Source: Glaciecola sp. UBA983 | GTDB lineage: Bacteria; Pseudomonadota; Gammaproteobacteria; Enterobacterales; Alteromonadaceae | DNA: 40,285 nucleotides | Direction: 5' to 3' | Assembly (NCBI GenBank): GCA_002292215.1 | Contig: DBBN01000001.1 | Location: 32,671-72,955, forward strand | Shown: positions 29,484 through 39,230 of the stretch, in pieces | How the letters are laid out: each line of letters starts with the position of its first letter | Numbering within the stretch: position 1 is the stretch's first letter | Program-made: the position numbers and the translations under genes | Notes under the pieces: model-generated | Told to the model about the DNA's origin: nothing | Seen by the model: the letters and a program-made list of their open reading frames with translations, nothing else | Database searches by the model: none

Positions 29484-29813
29484 TTACTCGGTAATCGTTG
29501 CGATATCTTCAGGATACGTGCTTTGCCACTGAGTAAAACCTCCGTCAAGGCTATACACCTTGGTGTAGCCTTGCTCCGCAATATATTGTGCGGCTGGTTG
29601 GCTACTGATCCCATGGTAACAGGTTACAATTACGGGGGTGTCTTCATCCGTCTCTTGCATAAACTGTGTCATTACTCCGCCATGCAAATGCAAAGAGTTT
29701 GGAATATGTGCAAAATTAAACATACTCTCATCACGAATATCGACGACTGCAACTTTTTTCGTTGCCATCATTGCTTTAGCCTGTTCGACACTAATGTGCT
29801 CAAAGTTTCCCAT
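29484..29813 (-). CDS. glpE: Thiosulfate sulfurtransferase GlpE (rhodanese)
   Basis: This single rhodanese domain of 109 residues moves sulfur from thiosulfate to cyanide or thioredoxin. The active-site loop is CYHGIS, with Cys65 at the same position as in E. coli GlpE. VAVVDIRDESMFNFAHIPNS and VYSLDGGFTQW are the other rhodanese motifs. The ATG has an AGGA site. It lies just upstream of glpG, the usual arrangement, and follows tdh after 40 bases. Confidence 0.95.
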   Translation of the reverse strand: MGNFEHISVEQAKAMMATKKVAVVDIRDESMFNFAHIPNSLHLHGGVMTQFMQETDEDTPVIVTCYHGISSQPAAQYIAEQGYTKVYSLDGGFTQWQSTYPEDIATITE

Positions 29814-29853
29814 TGTTATACTTTCCTGTATTAATAATATTTATAATAACTGC

Positions 29854-30879
29854 TTATTGCCAATCGAGGATCACTTTACCTGATTGACCTGAATTCATGG
29901 TCTCAAACCCTTTGGCAAATTCAGCCAGCGGGAACTCATGCGTAATAATCGGACTTAAGTCCAAGCCACTTTGGATTAAACTCGCCATCTTGTACCATGT
30001 TTCAAACATTTCTCGACCGTAAATCCCCTTGATCGTCAATCCTTTAAAGATCACCTGATTCCAGTCAATCGACACATTATCTGGCGGAATACCGAGCATC
30101 GCTATTTTTCCACCGTGATTCATTTTTGCTAGCATATCACTAAATGCCACCGGCACGCCGGACATTTCTAAGCCCACATCAAACCCTTCGGTCATGCCCA
30201 GTTCAGCCATGACGTCTGCTAACGGGGTGTGTGCGACATTCACCGCGCGCGTCGCGCCCATTTTTTTGGCGAGAGCCAATCGGTAAGGATTAATATCCGT
30301 GATTACCACATGCCTAGCACCGACGTGTTTGGCAACGGCAGCAGCCATAATCCCAATAGGACCAGCCCCCGTAATCAAGACGTCTTCACCTACCAAATCA
30401 AAGGATAACGCAGTATGTACGGCATTACCAAATGGGTCAAAAATAGAGGCTAGTTCATCACTAATATTATCCGGGATTTTAAAGGCGTTAAACGCAGGGA
30501 TCACCAAATATTCTGCAAACGCACCTTGACGATTAACCCCTACGCCTTCGGTATTGCGGCATAAGTGGCGACGTCCAGCTCGACAGTTACGGCAATGCCC
30601 ACATGTAATATGCCCTTCACCTGATACGCGATCGCCGATGATAAATCCGCGTGCCTCACTCCCCATAGCAACGACTTCTCCGACATATTCATGACCGACA
30701 ATCATCGGCACTGGTATCGTTTTTTGTGACCACGTATCCCAATTAAAAATATGCATATCAGTACCACAGATAGCCGTTTTGCGAATTTTAATCAACAAAT
30801 CATTCGGCCCAAACTCAGGCATCGGCGCATCATCTAACCAGATCCCTGGTTTGTCATACAATTTTGCGAGTGACTTCAT
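29854..30879 (-). CDS. tdh: L-threonine 3-dehydrogenase
   Basis: Tdh oxidises threonine with NAD+ to 2-amino-3-ketobutyrate, which Kbl then splits. The product has 341 residues, the usual size. It is a zinc medium-chain dehydrogenase: the catalytic zinc ligands include Cys38 (AICGTD) and the His-Glu of VGHEYVGEV. The structural zinc site is [15 protein letters not shown]. The NAD fold is [16 protein letters not shown] followed by TDINPYRL. Its ATG overlaps the kbl stop (ATGA), so translation is coupled. Confidence 0.97.
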   Translation of the reverse strand: MKSLAKLYDKPGIWLDDAPMPEFGPNDLLIKIRKTAICGTDMHIFNWDTWSQKTIPVPMIVGHEYVGEVVAMGSEARGFIIGDRVSGEGHITCGHCRNCRAGRRHLCRNTEGVGVNRQGAFAEYLVIPAFNAFKIPDNISDELASIFDPFGNAVHTALSFDLVGEDVLITGAGPIGIMAAAVAKHVGARHVVITDINPYRLALAKKMGATRAVNVAHTPLADVMAELGMTEGFDVGLEMSGVPVAFSDMLAKMNHGGKIAMLGIPPDNVSIDWNQVIFKGLTIKGIYGREMFETWYKMASLIQSGLDLSPIITHEFPLAEFAKGFETMNSGQSGKVILDWQ

Positions 30880-32069
30880 GCAATCACTCCTAATTCTCGA
30901 CCCACAGCAATAAACGCATCCACAACGGTATCGACCTGTTCTAAACTATGTGCCGCTGACATTTGTGTACGAATACGCGCTTGTCCTTGTGGCACAACGG
31001 GGAACGAAAACCCGACGACATAAATACCACGTTGTAATAGCTTATCTGCCATACTCGACGCTAATTTAGCATCGCCTAACATAACAGGAATAATCGCGTG
31101 GTCTTGCCCGCTTAAGGTAAAGCCCGCTGCGCTCATGCGAGAGCGAAAACGTGCCGCATTAGCGTTCAATTGAGAACGAAGCTCTGCACCTTGCTCCATC
31201 ATATCAAAGACTTTAATCGCCGCAGTAACAATCGGTGGCGCAACCGAATTAGAAAACAAATACGGACGAGAGCGTTGACGTAACCATTCGATCACGGTTT
31301 TTTTACCTGAGGTATAGCCGCCTGATGCGCCACCTAAGGCTTTGCCTAACGTGCCAGTTAAAATATCGATGCGTCCCAGCACATCGCAATACTCATGTGA
31401 ACCACGACCATTGGCGCCAACAAACCCAGTCGCATGGCAATCATCAACCATCACCAGCGCATCATATTTATCGGCCAAATCACAGATCCCACGTAAATTC
31501 GCAATCACCCCGTCCATCGAAAACACGCCATCGGTGGCAATCAATTTATAGCGCGCGCCACCGACAACAGCTTGCTGAAGTTGCGCTTCTAATGCCGCCA
31601 TATCATTGTTAGCATAGCGGTAACGTTTGGCCTTAGATAAGCGAACGCCATCAATGATACTGGCATGGTTAAGGGCATCAGAAATCACGGCGTCTTCTGC
31701 CGTCAGAATGGTTTCAAACAAACCGCCATTGGCATCAAAACAAGACGGATACAATATCGTATCTTCCATGCCCAAAAAGGCAGAAATTTTGTTTTCTAAT
31801 GTTTTATGAATATCTTGCGTGCCGCAAATAAAGCGGACTGACGCCACACCAAAACCATGGCTATCGAGGCCGGCTTTGGCGGCGGCAATTAAATCAGGGT
31901 GATTAGCTAAACCGAGGTAGTTATTGGCGCAAAAATTGATGACGGACTGCCCGCCTACGTCAACATTGGCTTGTTGTTGGGAAGTGATAATCCTTTCTTG
32001 CTTATACAAACCTTCGGCTTTTATCCCATCGATTTGTGCTTGTAGGTGGTGCTCGAAACTCTGTGGCAT
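30876..32069 (-). CDS. kbl: Glycine C-acetyltransferase (2-amino-3-ketobutyrate CoA ligase)
   Basis: Kbl uses CoA to split 2-amino-3-ketobutyrate into glycine and acetyl-CoA. It is a PLP enzyme of the alpha-oxoamine synthase family. I start at MPQSFEHHL (ATG at 32069, 397 residues, E. coli 398) because GGA is well placed; an ATG four codons earlier lacks a good site. The PLP lysine is in [30 protein letters not shown] and [15 protein letters not shown] are further signatures. It is coupled to tdh by a 4-base overlap and follows the GGDEF-EAL gene by about 120 bases. Confidence 0.97.
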   Translation of the reverse strand: MPQSFEHHLQAQIDGIKAEGLYKQERIITSQQQANVDVGGQSVINFCANNYLGLANHPDLIAAAKAGLDSHGFGVASVRFICGTQDIHKTLENKISAFLGMEDTILYPSCFDANGGLFETILTAEDAVISDALNHASIIDGVRLSKAKRYRYANNDMAALEAQLQQAVVGGARYKLIATDGVFSMDGVIANLRGICDLADKYDALVMVDDCHATGFVGANGRGSHEYCDVLGRIDILTGTLGKALGGASGGYTSGKKTVIEWLRQRSRPYLFSNSVAPPIVTAAIKVFDMMEQGAELRSQLNANAARFRSRMSAAGFTLSGQDHAIIPVMLGDAKLASSMADKLLQRGIYVVGFSFPVVPQGQARIRTQMSAAHSLEQVDTVVDAFIAVGRELGVIA

Positions 32070-32191
32070 CGTTTTTTCCATCTGTCGTTGTGGTGAATAT
32101 CAATCTATTCTAATGCACAACGAAAGATGGCGATAGTGAACTTAAATAAAAGATGTAACAAAGATTAAAAAACTTAAAAATGTGTTAGTTG

Positions 32192-34684
32192 CTAATGTAC
32201 AGCCTTATCGTTATCTGCAACTCTGTCGGCATAGCTGGCTTGCCACAAGTTATCCTTAATCATACTCGGCAAGGTTTTCATCAACTCATACTCTGGAATA
32301 GGTTTGGCGATATAAAACCCTTGGGCTTTATCGCATTTCATATCCCGTAACAAATTGAACTGACGCACATCTTCTATGCCCTCTGCGACGACCATCATGC
32401 CCATGTTGTGAACCATGGTGATGGTAGAGTGCACGATTTGTTTATCTGCTTGGTTTTTTAAGATCCCGTTGATAAAGCTCCGGTCAATTTTAATCGTATT
32501 CACCGGCATCGACTTGAGATAGCTCAAGGACGAATACCCCGTACCAAAGTCGTCTATTGAAATTCTCACTCCCAAGTTACGCAAATCACGCATGATCTTG
32601 GTAGTGCTATGAATATCCGACACTAAGGTGGTTTCAGTTAATTCCAAATCAATGCGACTTGGACTGATTTGGTAGCGTTTAAACATCTGTTGCAGAAATT
32701 CACACAACACAGGATCAAGAAACTGCGCCGAGGATAAATTAATCGATATTGTTTGTTGCTTGTAGCCTTCATCATCTAATATTTTGAGCACTTGGAAACT
32801 GCGCTCAATGACCCAATAATCTAGTTTCAACATAAAGACTGATTTTTCTAAAATGGGAATAAACTCGCCTGGCGAAATCAATCCTTTTTCGGGATGACGC
32901 CAGCGTAATAAGGCTTCAAAACCCGTTAAAAATAAGGTTTTCAAATCAATTAATGGCTGTAATGCCAGATAAAAATCACCGTTTTCTATCGCTTCGTACG
33001 CTTCTCGCTCTAAATCAATCTTTCGCTGTACTTCAGTATTTAGTGCATCATCATATATACGCAGTACGTTACCGCTTTTTTCTTTAGCACGATACATCGC
33101 GGTATCAGAGCGGCGAATCAACTCATCAACCGAAGGATCTATCATATCCCCCATCGTCATCCCGGCACTCACCGTGATATGAAATTGACTGTTATCGATA
33201 ATGACCGGTTCAGAAATGCGTTTTTGCACTTTTTCCCACACGACCAGTGCCGACTCGACCTTTTCAATATTACTTAAAACAATTACAAATTCGTCGCCAC
33301 CAAAGCGACACACTAAATCTTCTCCGCTAATTTGCGAGGCTAGAACTGTAGCAACGATCTGCAGTAACACATCCCCTACATTATGTCCTTGGCCATCGTT
33401 GATCTTTTTAAAATCATCTACGTCCAACAAGATCACACAGAAGCCTTCATTACATCGTCTGTATTTGGCAATCGAACGCCGTAAATGCTCGTTCAGCATA
33501 TTGCGATTAGCCAGACCGGTTAACTCATCATACATCGCTATTTTTTCTAATGCTTTACGGTCTTTTTTTAAGGCCTGGTCGAGTAATGCCAACTCATCGG
33601 CTAACTGCTCCGCCGCCTCATCAAGGATATCTAATTCGTCTTTAAAACCACTGCGTCGGGTAAGGCGCTTTTGTTTAAACTGCCCATAGCGGTGATTGTT
33701 AATCAATGGAAATCGTTCGACCAAATTCGCTAAGCGCACTTTGTAACTGTGCGTAAACATATAAAAAATCGCGCCAAAACCCACAAAGAGTAAACCTGCA
33801 GTAATGATTGCCCCCGTCGTAAAGCGATCTGCGGCATTGAAAAAGTCACTGATTTCACTGACGAGCATTAAGTAATGCTGATCGGGGAGGGCTTGCTGTG
33901 GATTGAGTGGAATTAGGGTAATCAAGTAACTACGCTGATTAATATCTATTTTAGTGCCGTTTACCATTAATGACGTAAGCGTTAATTGGGGGGCAATATT
34001 ATCGATGATAGGCTTGAGTCGGGCTTTTTGCTTACTCAAGGTCATTGGTTGTAAACGTATTTTATTAGCCTGTAATTCTCCACCAGAGATGCCGGGGATG
34101 TTAACAATTCCCAACTCCGCCTTGGTCGTATTGTATAAGTTTGCTAACACATTCGTCATCGGAATCGTAAAAATCATATAACCATAGCGATTGTCCGCCA
34201 ACAAAATGGGGATCTGTAGCACATGCACACACTCTGATTGACAGTAAATTAGATTAATGTAGTCACGATTTTTTACAAAATCTGGGGTAAAGTCCGGCTG
34301 CACATAATTGAACTGTTGACTGTCCACAGTCGTAAATTGCACTTGTTGTAGTGCATCATATAACCACACGTCGGCGAGCTGATCATTTAAGCGTAAATAC
34401 GTTAATTGCTGTTGTAAATGTTGCTGCAACCTATCTAATGGAAAGGGTTCATTGGCAAACTGTGCAATAATATTTTCTGCCCAGAGCGTCGCATTAGTAA
34501 TGAACAGATCATTAATAACATGATAATCGGAGACGTTAGCCGCGATGCTTTTTACTTGGAATTTTTCAATTTCTGCTTGCGAATCTTTAAGAGTGATAAT
34601 CGTCAAAATGCTTACCGTCGCAAACAGCAATGCGAGTATCAACATTAATATTTTTTGTCCAATACTGATAAATTTAGGCATCAT
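32192..34684 (-). CDS. Membrane sensor with intact GGDEF and EAL domains
   Basis: Starting at MMPKF (ATG at 34684, 830 residues), which overlaps the porin stop as TAATG, the protein has a membrane helix at about 11-31. A periplasmic sensory domain follows at about 35-285, probably Cache-like. It contains two close cysteines, Cys148 and Cys152 (YCQSEC). A second helix lies at about 290-312. A linker and coiled coil lead to the GGDEF domain (RFGGDEF, 460-466) and then the EAL domain (EAL at 590-592; ELTETTL; IDDFGTGYSSL; VAEGIED), both with consensus active-site motifs. The product-inhibition I-site is absent: SGED where RxxD is expected. Both synthesis and breakdown of c-di-GMP are possible. 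It is the last gene of a three-gene operon. Confidence 0.92.
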   Translation of the reverse strand: MMPKFISIGQKILMLILALLFATVSILTIITLKDSQAEIEKFQVKSIAANVSDYHVINDLFITNATLWAENIIAQFANEPFPLDRLQQHLQQQLTYLRLNDQLADVWLYDALQQVQFTTVDSQQFNYVQPDFTPDFVKNRDYINLIYCQSECVHVLQIPILLADNRYGYMIFTIPMTNVLANLYNTTKAELGIVNIPGISGGELQANKIRLQPMTLSKQKARLKPIIDNIAPQLTLTSLMVNGTKIDINQRSYLITLIPLNPQQALPDQHYLMLVSEISDFFNAADRFTTGAIITAGLLFVGFGAIFYMFTHSYKVRLANLVERFPLINNHRYGQFKQKRLTRRSGFKDELDILDEAAEQLADELALLDQALKKDRKALEKIAMYDELTGLANRNMLNEHLRRSIAKYRRCNEGFCVILLDVDDFKKINDGQGHNVGDVLLQIVATVLASQISGEDLVCRFGGDEFVIVLSNIEKVESALVVWEKVQKRISEPVIIDNSQFHITVSAGMTMGDMIDPSVDELIRRSDTAMYRAKEKSGNVLRIYDDALNTEVQRKIDLEREAYEAIENGDFYLALQPLIDLKTLFLTGFEALLRWRHPEKGLISPGEFIPILEKSVFMLKLDYWVIERSFQVLKILDDEGYKQQTISINLSSAQFLDPVLCEFLQQMFKRYQISPSRIDLELTETTLVSDIHSTTKIMRDLRNLGVRISIDDFGTGYSSLSYLKSMPVNTIKIDRSFINGILKNQADKQIVHSTITMVHNMGMMVVAEGIEDVRQFNLLRDMKCDKAQGFYIAKPIPEYELMKTLPSMIKDNLWQASYADRVADNDKAVH

Positions 34685-35958
34685 TAAAACCAATACATCA
34701 ATTGCATAGACCACATGGTCCAATACTTATTCGGATTTAAGACGGGATCGGGAAACAAAATAGGCGTTAACCGACCGGTGCCTTTAATGAGATGAACGTC
34801 CGTTTGTAGCTGCCATTGTTCAGCAATGTGCCACTGCCACCCTAAGGTAGCTTGATCCATATAGGTAAAATACTCAGGCACAACGCCTTGAGTTTGTAAG
34901 GGGATACGCTTGCCCGAGCGATCATTTTCGTTCATATCGTAAAGATCTATTCGTGCAATGACACTGTGTTTAGGGTTCAATAAGTACCGACCTTGCACAT
35001 AGCCTCCGTCACCAAATTGATCGGAGCTAAAGCCCGTGAATAATGCATCTTTAAAGACGCCACGCTCACGCATAATCTCCGCCGCTAGCTCCCAGTTTTC
35101 AGCAAAATATTGCCCATGGAGCATGACGCGTTGGGATGTTGCACTGCCATTCACAAAAGGATCATTGCCAGCCACATTAGCTGCATAACTAAAATCAGAA
35201 TCCAAGACACTGAGCCCCACTTCAATATTGGTATTATTAGGGGCAAAGTAAACACTCAGTTGGTGCGTATAATCTTGGCTTAACTTACCCTTCGCTAAGG
35301 GAGAAAATAATTGGTCTCGCTGGGCGTTATTAATTGGCGAAGCGCCATAACTCCATTTGTATTGCCATGTCCCTAAGGTACTTAGATGAACAATTTGTAA
35401 TGCCACCCCATCACTGCCTAATGCGACATCACGAAAACCATCAAAATACACCGATTGAGGCAAAATAGTACTCAATCGCGTGTGCGGTACATCGCGTGTA
35501 CTAGAGTACAGCCAATGGTTATTTTTAACCCGACCGACCTGGGCTTTGAATGACCAATTCGCGTCATCAAATAAATTAGGCTCCCAATCTACAAACGCAT
35601 AATCTACACGTCCCCCTTTGGCATATCGGTTACCCACATCCAAATACACGATTTGTCCAGCAAGAGACCAAGAATCATTAATCTTAAAGCGACTATTTAG
35701 CCCTATTTCAGTTACCCGAAACGACAGTTTATTGGTTTCATTGATATAACTACTGTGATTGGTTTGCACCATCCCCTGCGCGGTAAAGCCGTTAACTTGC
35801 CAACGATCAGACTGCGTATAGACAGCGTCTTGAGCATTGACCAAGAGCGAGATCATACATCCCCACAACCCCATTAGTAAGAAGATAGCTCGGGTGTTAG
35901 ATTGGATGCAAAGTCGGGTGATAGGAAGCCCCATTTGCCCATTGCTAATTATTTTCAT
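34684..35958 (-). CDS. Outer-membrane beta-barrel (porin-like) protein
   Basis: This 424-residue protein has a long N-terminal region and a signal peptide ending LVNAQDAVYT. Alternating beta strands with aromatic residues continue to a C-terminal YWF, the outer-membrane insertion signal. Segments such as LSFRVTEIGLNSRFKINDSWSLAGQIVYLD and WQWHIAEQWQLQTDVHLIKG are typical strand pairs. It is probably a barrel of about 16-18 strands; the ligand is unknown. The ATG at 35958 comes one base after the stop of the binding-protein gene (TAATATG), and its own stop overlaps the next start. An alternative start at Met9 would shorten the n-region. Confidence 0.82.
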   Translation of the reverse strand: MKIISNGQMGLPITRLCIQSNTRAIFLLMGLWGCMISLLVNAQDAVYTQSDRWQVNGFTAQGMVQTNHSSYINETNKLSFRVTEIGLNSRFKINDSWSLAGQIVYLDVGNRYAKGGRVDYAFVDWEPNLFDDANWSFKAQVGRVKNNHWLYSSTRDVPHTRLSTILPQSVYFDGFRDVALGSDGVALQIVHLSTLGTWQYKWSYGASPINNAQRDQLFSPLAKGKLSQDYTHQLSVYFAPNNTNIEVGLSVLDSDFSYAANVAGNDPFVNGSATSQRVMLHGQYFAENWELAAEIMRERGVFKDALFTGFSSDQFGDGGYVQGRYLLNPKHSVIARIDLYDMNENDRSGKRIPLQTQGVVPEYFTYMDQATLGWQWHIAEQWQLQTDVHLIKGTGRLTPILFPDPVLNPNKYWTMWSMQLMYWF

Positions 35959-35959
35959 A

Positions 35960-36535
35960 TTACTGCCCCGCGCTTAATTGGTTCCGACGCTGCGATAAAC
36001 CTGCATATGTCTTCATTTCCAGTTTTTGTCCTGGCTTATTCTTCCCTTCACCATAGGGTAGGTAGCCAATTGCACCTGGCGTGTTCAGCACCATCGCTCG
36101 CATCGCATTGATATCTTTTACGACAATAGGTGGGTCGGCGCGCCCCGAGTAAATCCGCTTGTTCCATAAACGCTGAACTTGGTAAGGAAACATCCGCAAA
36201 CGTAATTGAATAAATGCTTGATGCAGAGGACTATCAGACTTCAGAACAACGACCTTAATCAATTTACCATCGGGCCAATGACGCATTTTTCCAGAAAACA
36301 CTTCACGTAAAAATTGCTCTGAAATTTCCGGAAAAATCGGATTATTAAGAATGACTTGAGGTGGATGAGGTTGTTCTGAAGGACGGTCTTGAGCACCGGC
36401 GCTTTGGACACTACTGGGTTGATTGCTTAGTTGCAACGTTGCGTATGCATTGATTGAAAACAACAAGGTTAGACTTACAGTAGTAACCATAAGGCCTAAC
36501 ACAGTTATCAATGTGAAAAATCGAAATGGGGTCAA
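35960..36535 (-). CDS. Small PstS-like periplasmic binding protein
   Basis: The 191-residue product starts at a TTG with GGAG ten bases upstream; an ATG at 36490 is possible but lacks a basic n-region. A signal peptide ends near INAYA. The mature part of about 160 residues matches one lobe of a PBP-like (PstS-type) fold: VILNNPIFPEISEQFLREVF, SGKMRHWPDG, LKSDSPLHQAF, RIYSGRADPPIVV and TPGAIGYLPYGEG. Full phosphate-binding proteins have two lobes and about 320-350 residues. No ABC transporter genes are present, so a sensory rather than transport role is likely. It is the first gene of the operon with the porin and the GGDEF-EAL sensor. Confidence 0.8.
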   Translation of the reverse strand: MTPFRFFTLITVLGLMVTTVSLTLLFSINAYATLQLSNQPSSVQSAGAQDRPSEQPHPPQVILNNPIFPEISEQFLREVFSGKMRHWPDGKLIKVVVLKSDSPLHQAFIQLRLRMFPYQVQRLWNKRIYSGRADPPIVVKDINAMRAMVLNTPGAIGYLPYGEGKNKPGQKLEMKTYAGLSQRRNQLSAGQ

Positions 36536-36665
36536 CGCGTTTACGCTCCAATACTGGACAACTCCATTGTCGATATATGTTTCTATTAGTTGGCAATCTA
36601 ATAACTATAGCTAATATTAAATATCTTATAGAAATATATCGGTCATTCTCATACAAGCTTGACGT

Positions 36666-37700
36666 TTAAATGTGGATAAGTGTGGCTATATTGTCCCATA
36701 CCGTTGCGGATTTAAGATGCGACATCCAGTCTTTTCCTTTGGCACGCGTGCCCCAGGGTAATTGCTGCCAAGATTGACCAAATTCTTGTTGTATCGCCTC
36801 TTCATACACACTAACTGTTTGATTTATTGTGAGATAAGGACCCGTGCGCAGTGGGTTAGAATGTGCGTACAAGCCGACTACAGGGGTGCGAACTGTCGTT
36901 GCCATGTGTGCTGGTCCCGTGTCAGGCGCGACCACACAATCAGCCAAAGCCATCAATGCAAGCATCTGTTTTAAACTGGTTATCCCGACTAAATTTTGTA
37001 ATTTAGAGTGCTGTTTATGTGAGCATAACGCAAGGATGTTTTGGGTAATGTCCGCATCCACCGGACCAGGCCCACCACAAATCACAGGGGTAATATTATG
37101 TTCGATGAGTTGCGCGATAATATTGGCATAGCCTGCTGCCGTCCAATTGCGCATTGCTTTTGAAGCAGCAGGGGCAATAATGACAAAACGCCCAAATTGA
37201 TTCGCTTGCTGTTGTGCCCACTCGCGATCTTGCGCATCAATCGGGATAGCCCAATCTAACTCCATCGCAGGCACGCCGATCTTATCCGCAAACTGCATAA
37301 ACCCATCGAGTACATGGGTGTGTTTCGTAGCTGCGATACGTTCATTAGTAAAAAGCCAATGGCCTTCTTTACTGCGTGCCCAATCAAATCCTATGCGGCG
37401 TTTAGCCTTGATCACCGAAGCAAACCAATTAGCGCGCAATGCCACCTGCATTAATAACAACACATCAAACTCACGTCCGCCTAACGCCTTTTTTAATTGA
37501 GCTCGAGCGTCGGGTTGAGCTTTGTCACACACAATAAATTCGACATTGTGCATACCTTTGACGAGTTGATGTTCGATTTTACCAATAACCCATGTCACCT
37601 TTGTATCCGGCCACGCTTGCGTGATCCGCGTCACCATTGCTGCGGCATGACAGACATCACCGATAGCAGAAAGGCGCATGATACAAATTGATTGAGACAT
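36666..37700 (-). CDS. Glycosyltransferase family 9, OpsX-like heptosyltransferase
   Basis: This 344-residue GT-B enzyme transfers heptose to the LPS core. Family marks are the N-terminus ICIMRLSAIGDVCHAAAM, FVIIAPAASKAMRNW for the donor phosphate region, and the C-terminal donor site CVVAPDTGPAHMATTVRTPVVGLYAHSNPLRTGPY. The ICIMRLSAIGDVCHA form and its position opposite a Kdo kinase gene make an OpsX-like heptosyltransferase I, which uses phosphorylated single Kdo, the most likely role. WaaQ-type activity cannot be excluded. The gene is divergent from kdkA over a 92-base gap. Confidence 0.85.
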   Translation of the reverse strand: MSQSICIMRLSAIGDVCHAAAMVTRITQAWPDTKVTWVIGKIEHQLVKGMHNVEFIVCDKAQPDARAQLKKALGGREFDVLLLMQVALRANWFASVIKAKRRIGFDWARSKEGHWLFTNERIAATKHTHVLDGFMQFADKIGVPAMELDWAIPIDAQDREWAQQQANQFGRFVIIAPAASKAMRNWTAAGYANIIAQLIEHNITPVICGGPGPVDADITQNILALCSHKQHSKLQNLVGITSLKQMLALMALADCVVAPDTGPAHMATTVRTPVVGLYAHSNPLRTGPYLTINQTVSVYEEAIQQEFGQSWQQLPWGTRAKGKDWMSHLKSATVWDNIATLIHI

Positions 37701-37792
37701 AGAGAATTCTTAGTTGGTATTTTTTACAGCGTTATAGCATAATTTTACGTACAATACCTGTCAATGTCATCCAGCAAATTGCTATTTTATTT

Positions 37793-38659
37793 ATGTCTGA
37801 GCTCACCAATACACCATTAACGTTGTCACCAAAAGCATGGTCAATCCAAGCGACTCATGCCTCTGGACAATATTTGATTGTGCCTATTCATGACATGACT
37901 AATGCCTCAACTTGTCCTAATGACGGGCCAACGGTTGACTGGTTTAATCCTGAGTACTGGCAAGCTCAAAATAAAATAACAGGCACGAATACTGGGCGCG
38001 GGATCACTTATTTTATTCAACACCTTGGTATTAATATGGTACTGCGCCGCTATTTACGCGGTGGCTTGATTGCCAAATTAATTACCCAATCATTTTGGTT
38101 TAACGGAAATACGCGTACCCGAGTTTATCGGGAAATGGCGCTGCTAGAGTATATGCTCCAATGTGATTTACCGGTACCACGTCCTATCGCAGGACTGATC
38201 ACTCGACATTTTGGGGCATGTTATCGTAATGCGATCCTCATTGAACGCATTGCTGATGCACAAGATTTACACGCGTATTTGATACAGCAATCCCTGTCCC
38301 AGGAAATCTGGACAGCGTTAGGTCATACTATTGCGCGGATGCATTTAGCCGGTGTCTATCATCATGATTTAAATATTGAAAATATCTTATTAGATAAGCA
38401 AGACCAACTGTGGCTGATTGATTTTGATAAGTGCGATTTATTTACACTAGAACCATCGAAAGTATTAAAAGCTTGGCCAATCGACAATATTGCTCGCCTA
38501 GCCCGCTCTATTCGCAAACAACAAACATTACATACAAACTACCATGTTGGTGTTGATGATTGGGCAGCGTTGCTCTCAGGCTACCAGACGCAGCTACAGA
38601 ACGATGCACCAACGGTATTTAATGAGATTAGTGATAAATTTATGATGTTACGGATTTAA
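37793..38659 (+). CDS. kdkA: 3-deoxy-D-manno-octulosonic acid kinase KdkA
   Basis: KdkA phosphorylates the single Kdo residue of LPS at the inner membrane, as in Haemophilus. This protein has 288 residues, about 40 more than typical, mostly at the N-terminus. Kinase-fold motifs are present: RVYREMALLEYM (helix C region), LIERIADAQDLHAYL (hinge), YHHDLNIENILLD (catalytic loop) and WLIDFDKCDLF (metal-binding DFD). The first segment includes VDWFNPEYWQAQNKITGTNTGRG, which is KdkA-like. It lies between the heptosyltransferase and coaD, fitting an LPS-core locus. Confidence 0.9.
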   Translation: MSELTNTPLTLSPKAWSIQATHASGQYLIVPIHDMTNASTCPNDGPTVDWFNPEYWQAQNKITGTNTGRGITYFIQHLGINMVLRRYLRGGLIAKLITQSFWFNGNTRTRVYREMALLEYMLQCDLPVPRPIAGLITRHFGACYRNAILIERIADAQDLHAYLIQQSLSQEIWTALGHTIARMHLAGVYHHDLNIENILLDKQDQLWLIDFDKCDLFTLEPSKVLKAWPIDNIARLARSIRKQQTLHTNYHVGVDDWAALLSGYQTQLQNDAPTVFNEISDKFMMLRI

Positions 38660-38702
38660 TTTACGCAGATTTTTAGTTGCATATCAGCGTGTTGTTGGCT
38701 AA

Positions 38703-39221
<519 letters not shown>

Positions 39222-39230
39222 CGCGTGCAA

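Noticed and set aside
33201..33689. Open frame of 162 codons antisense to the GGDEF-EAL sensor
   Set aside because: It lies wholly within the conserved GGDEF region, and the Ser-rich translation is typical of an antisense shadow.
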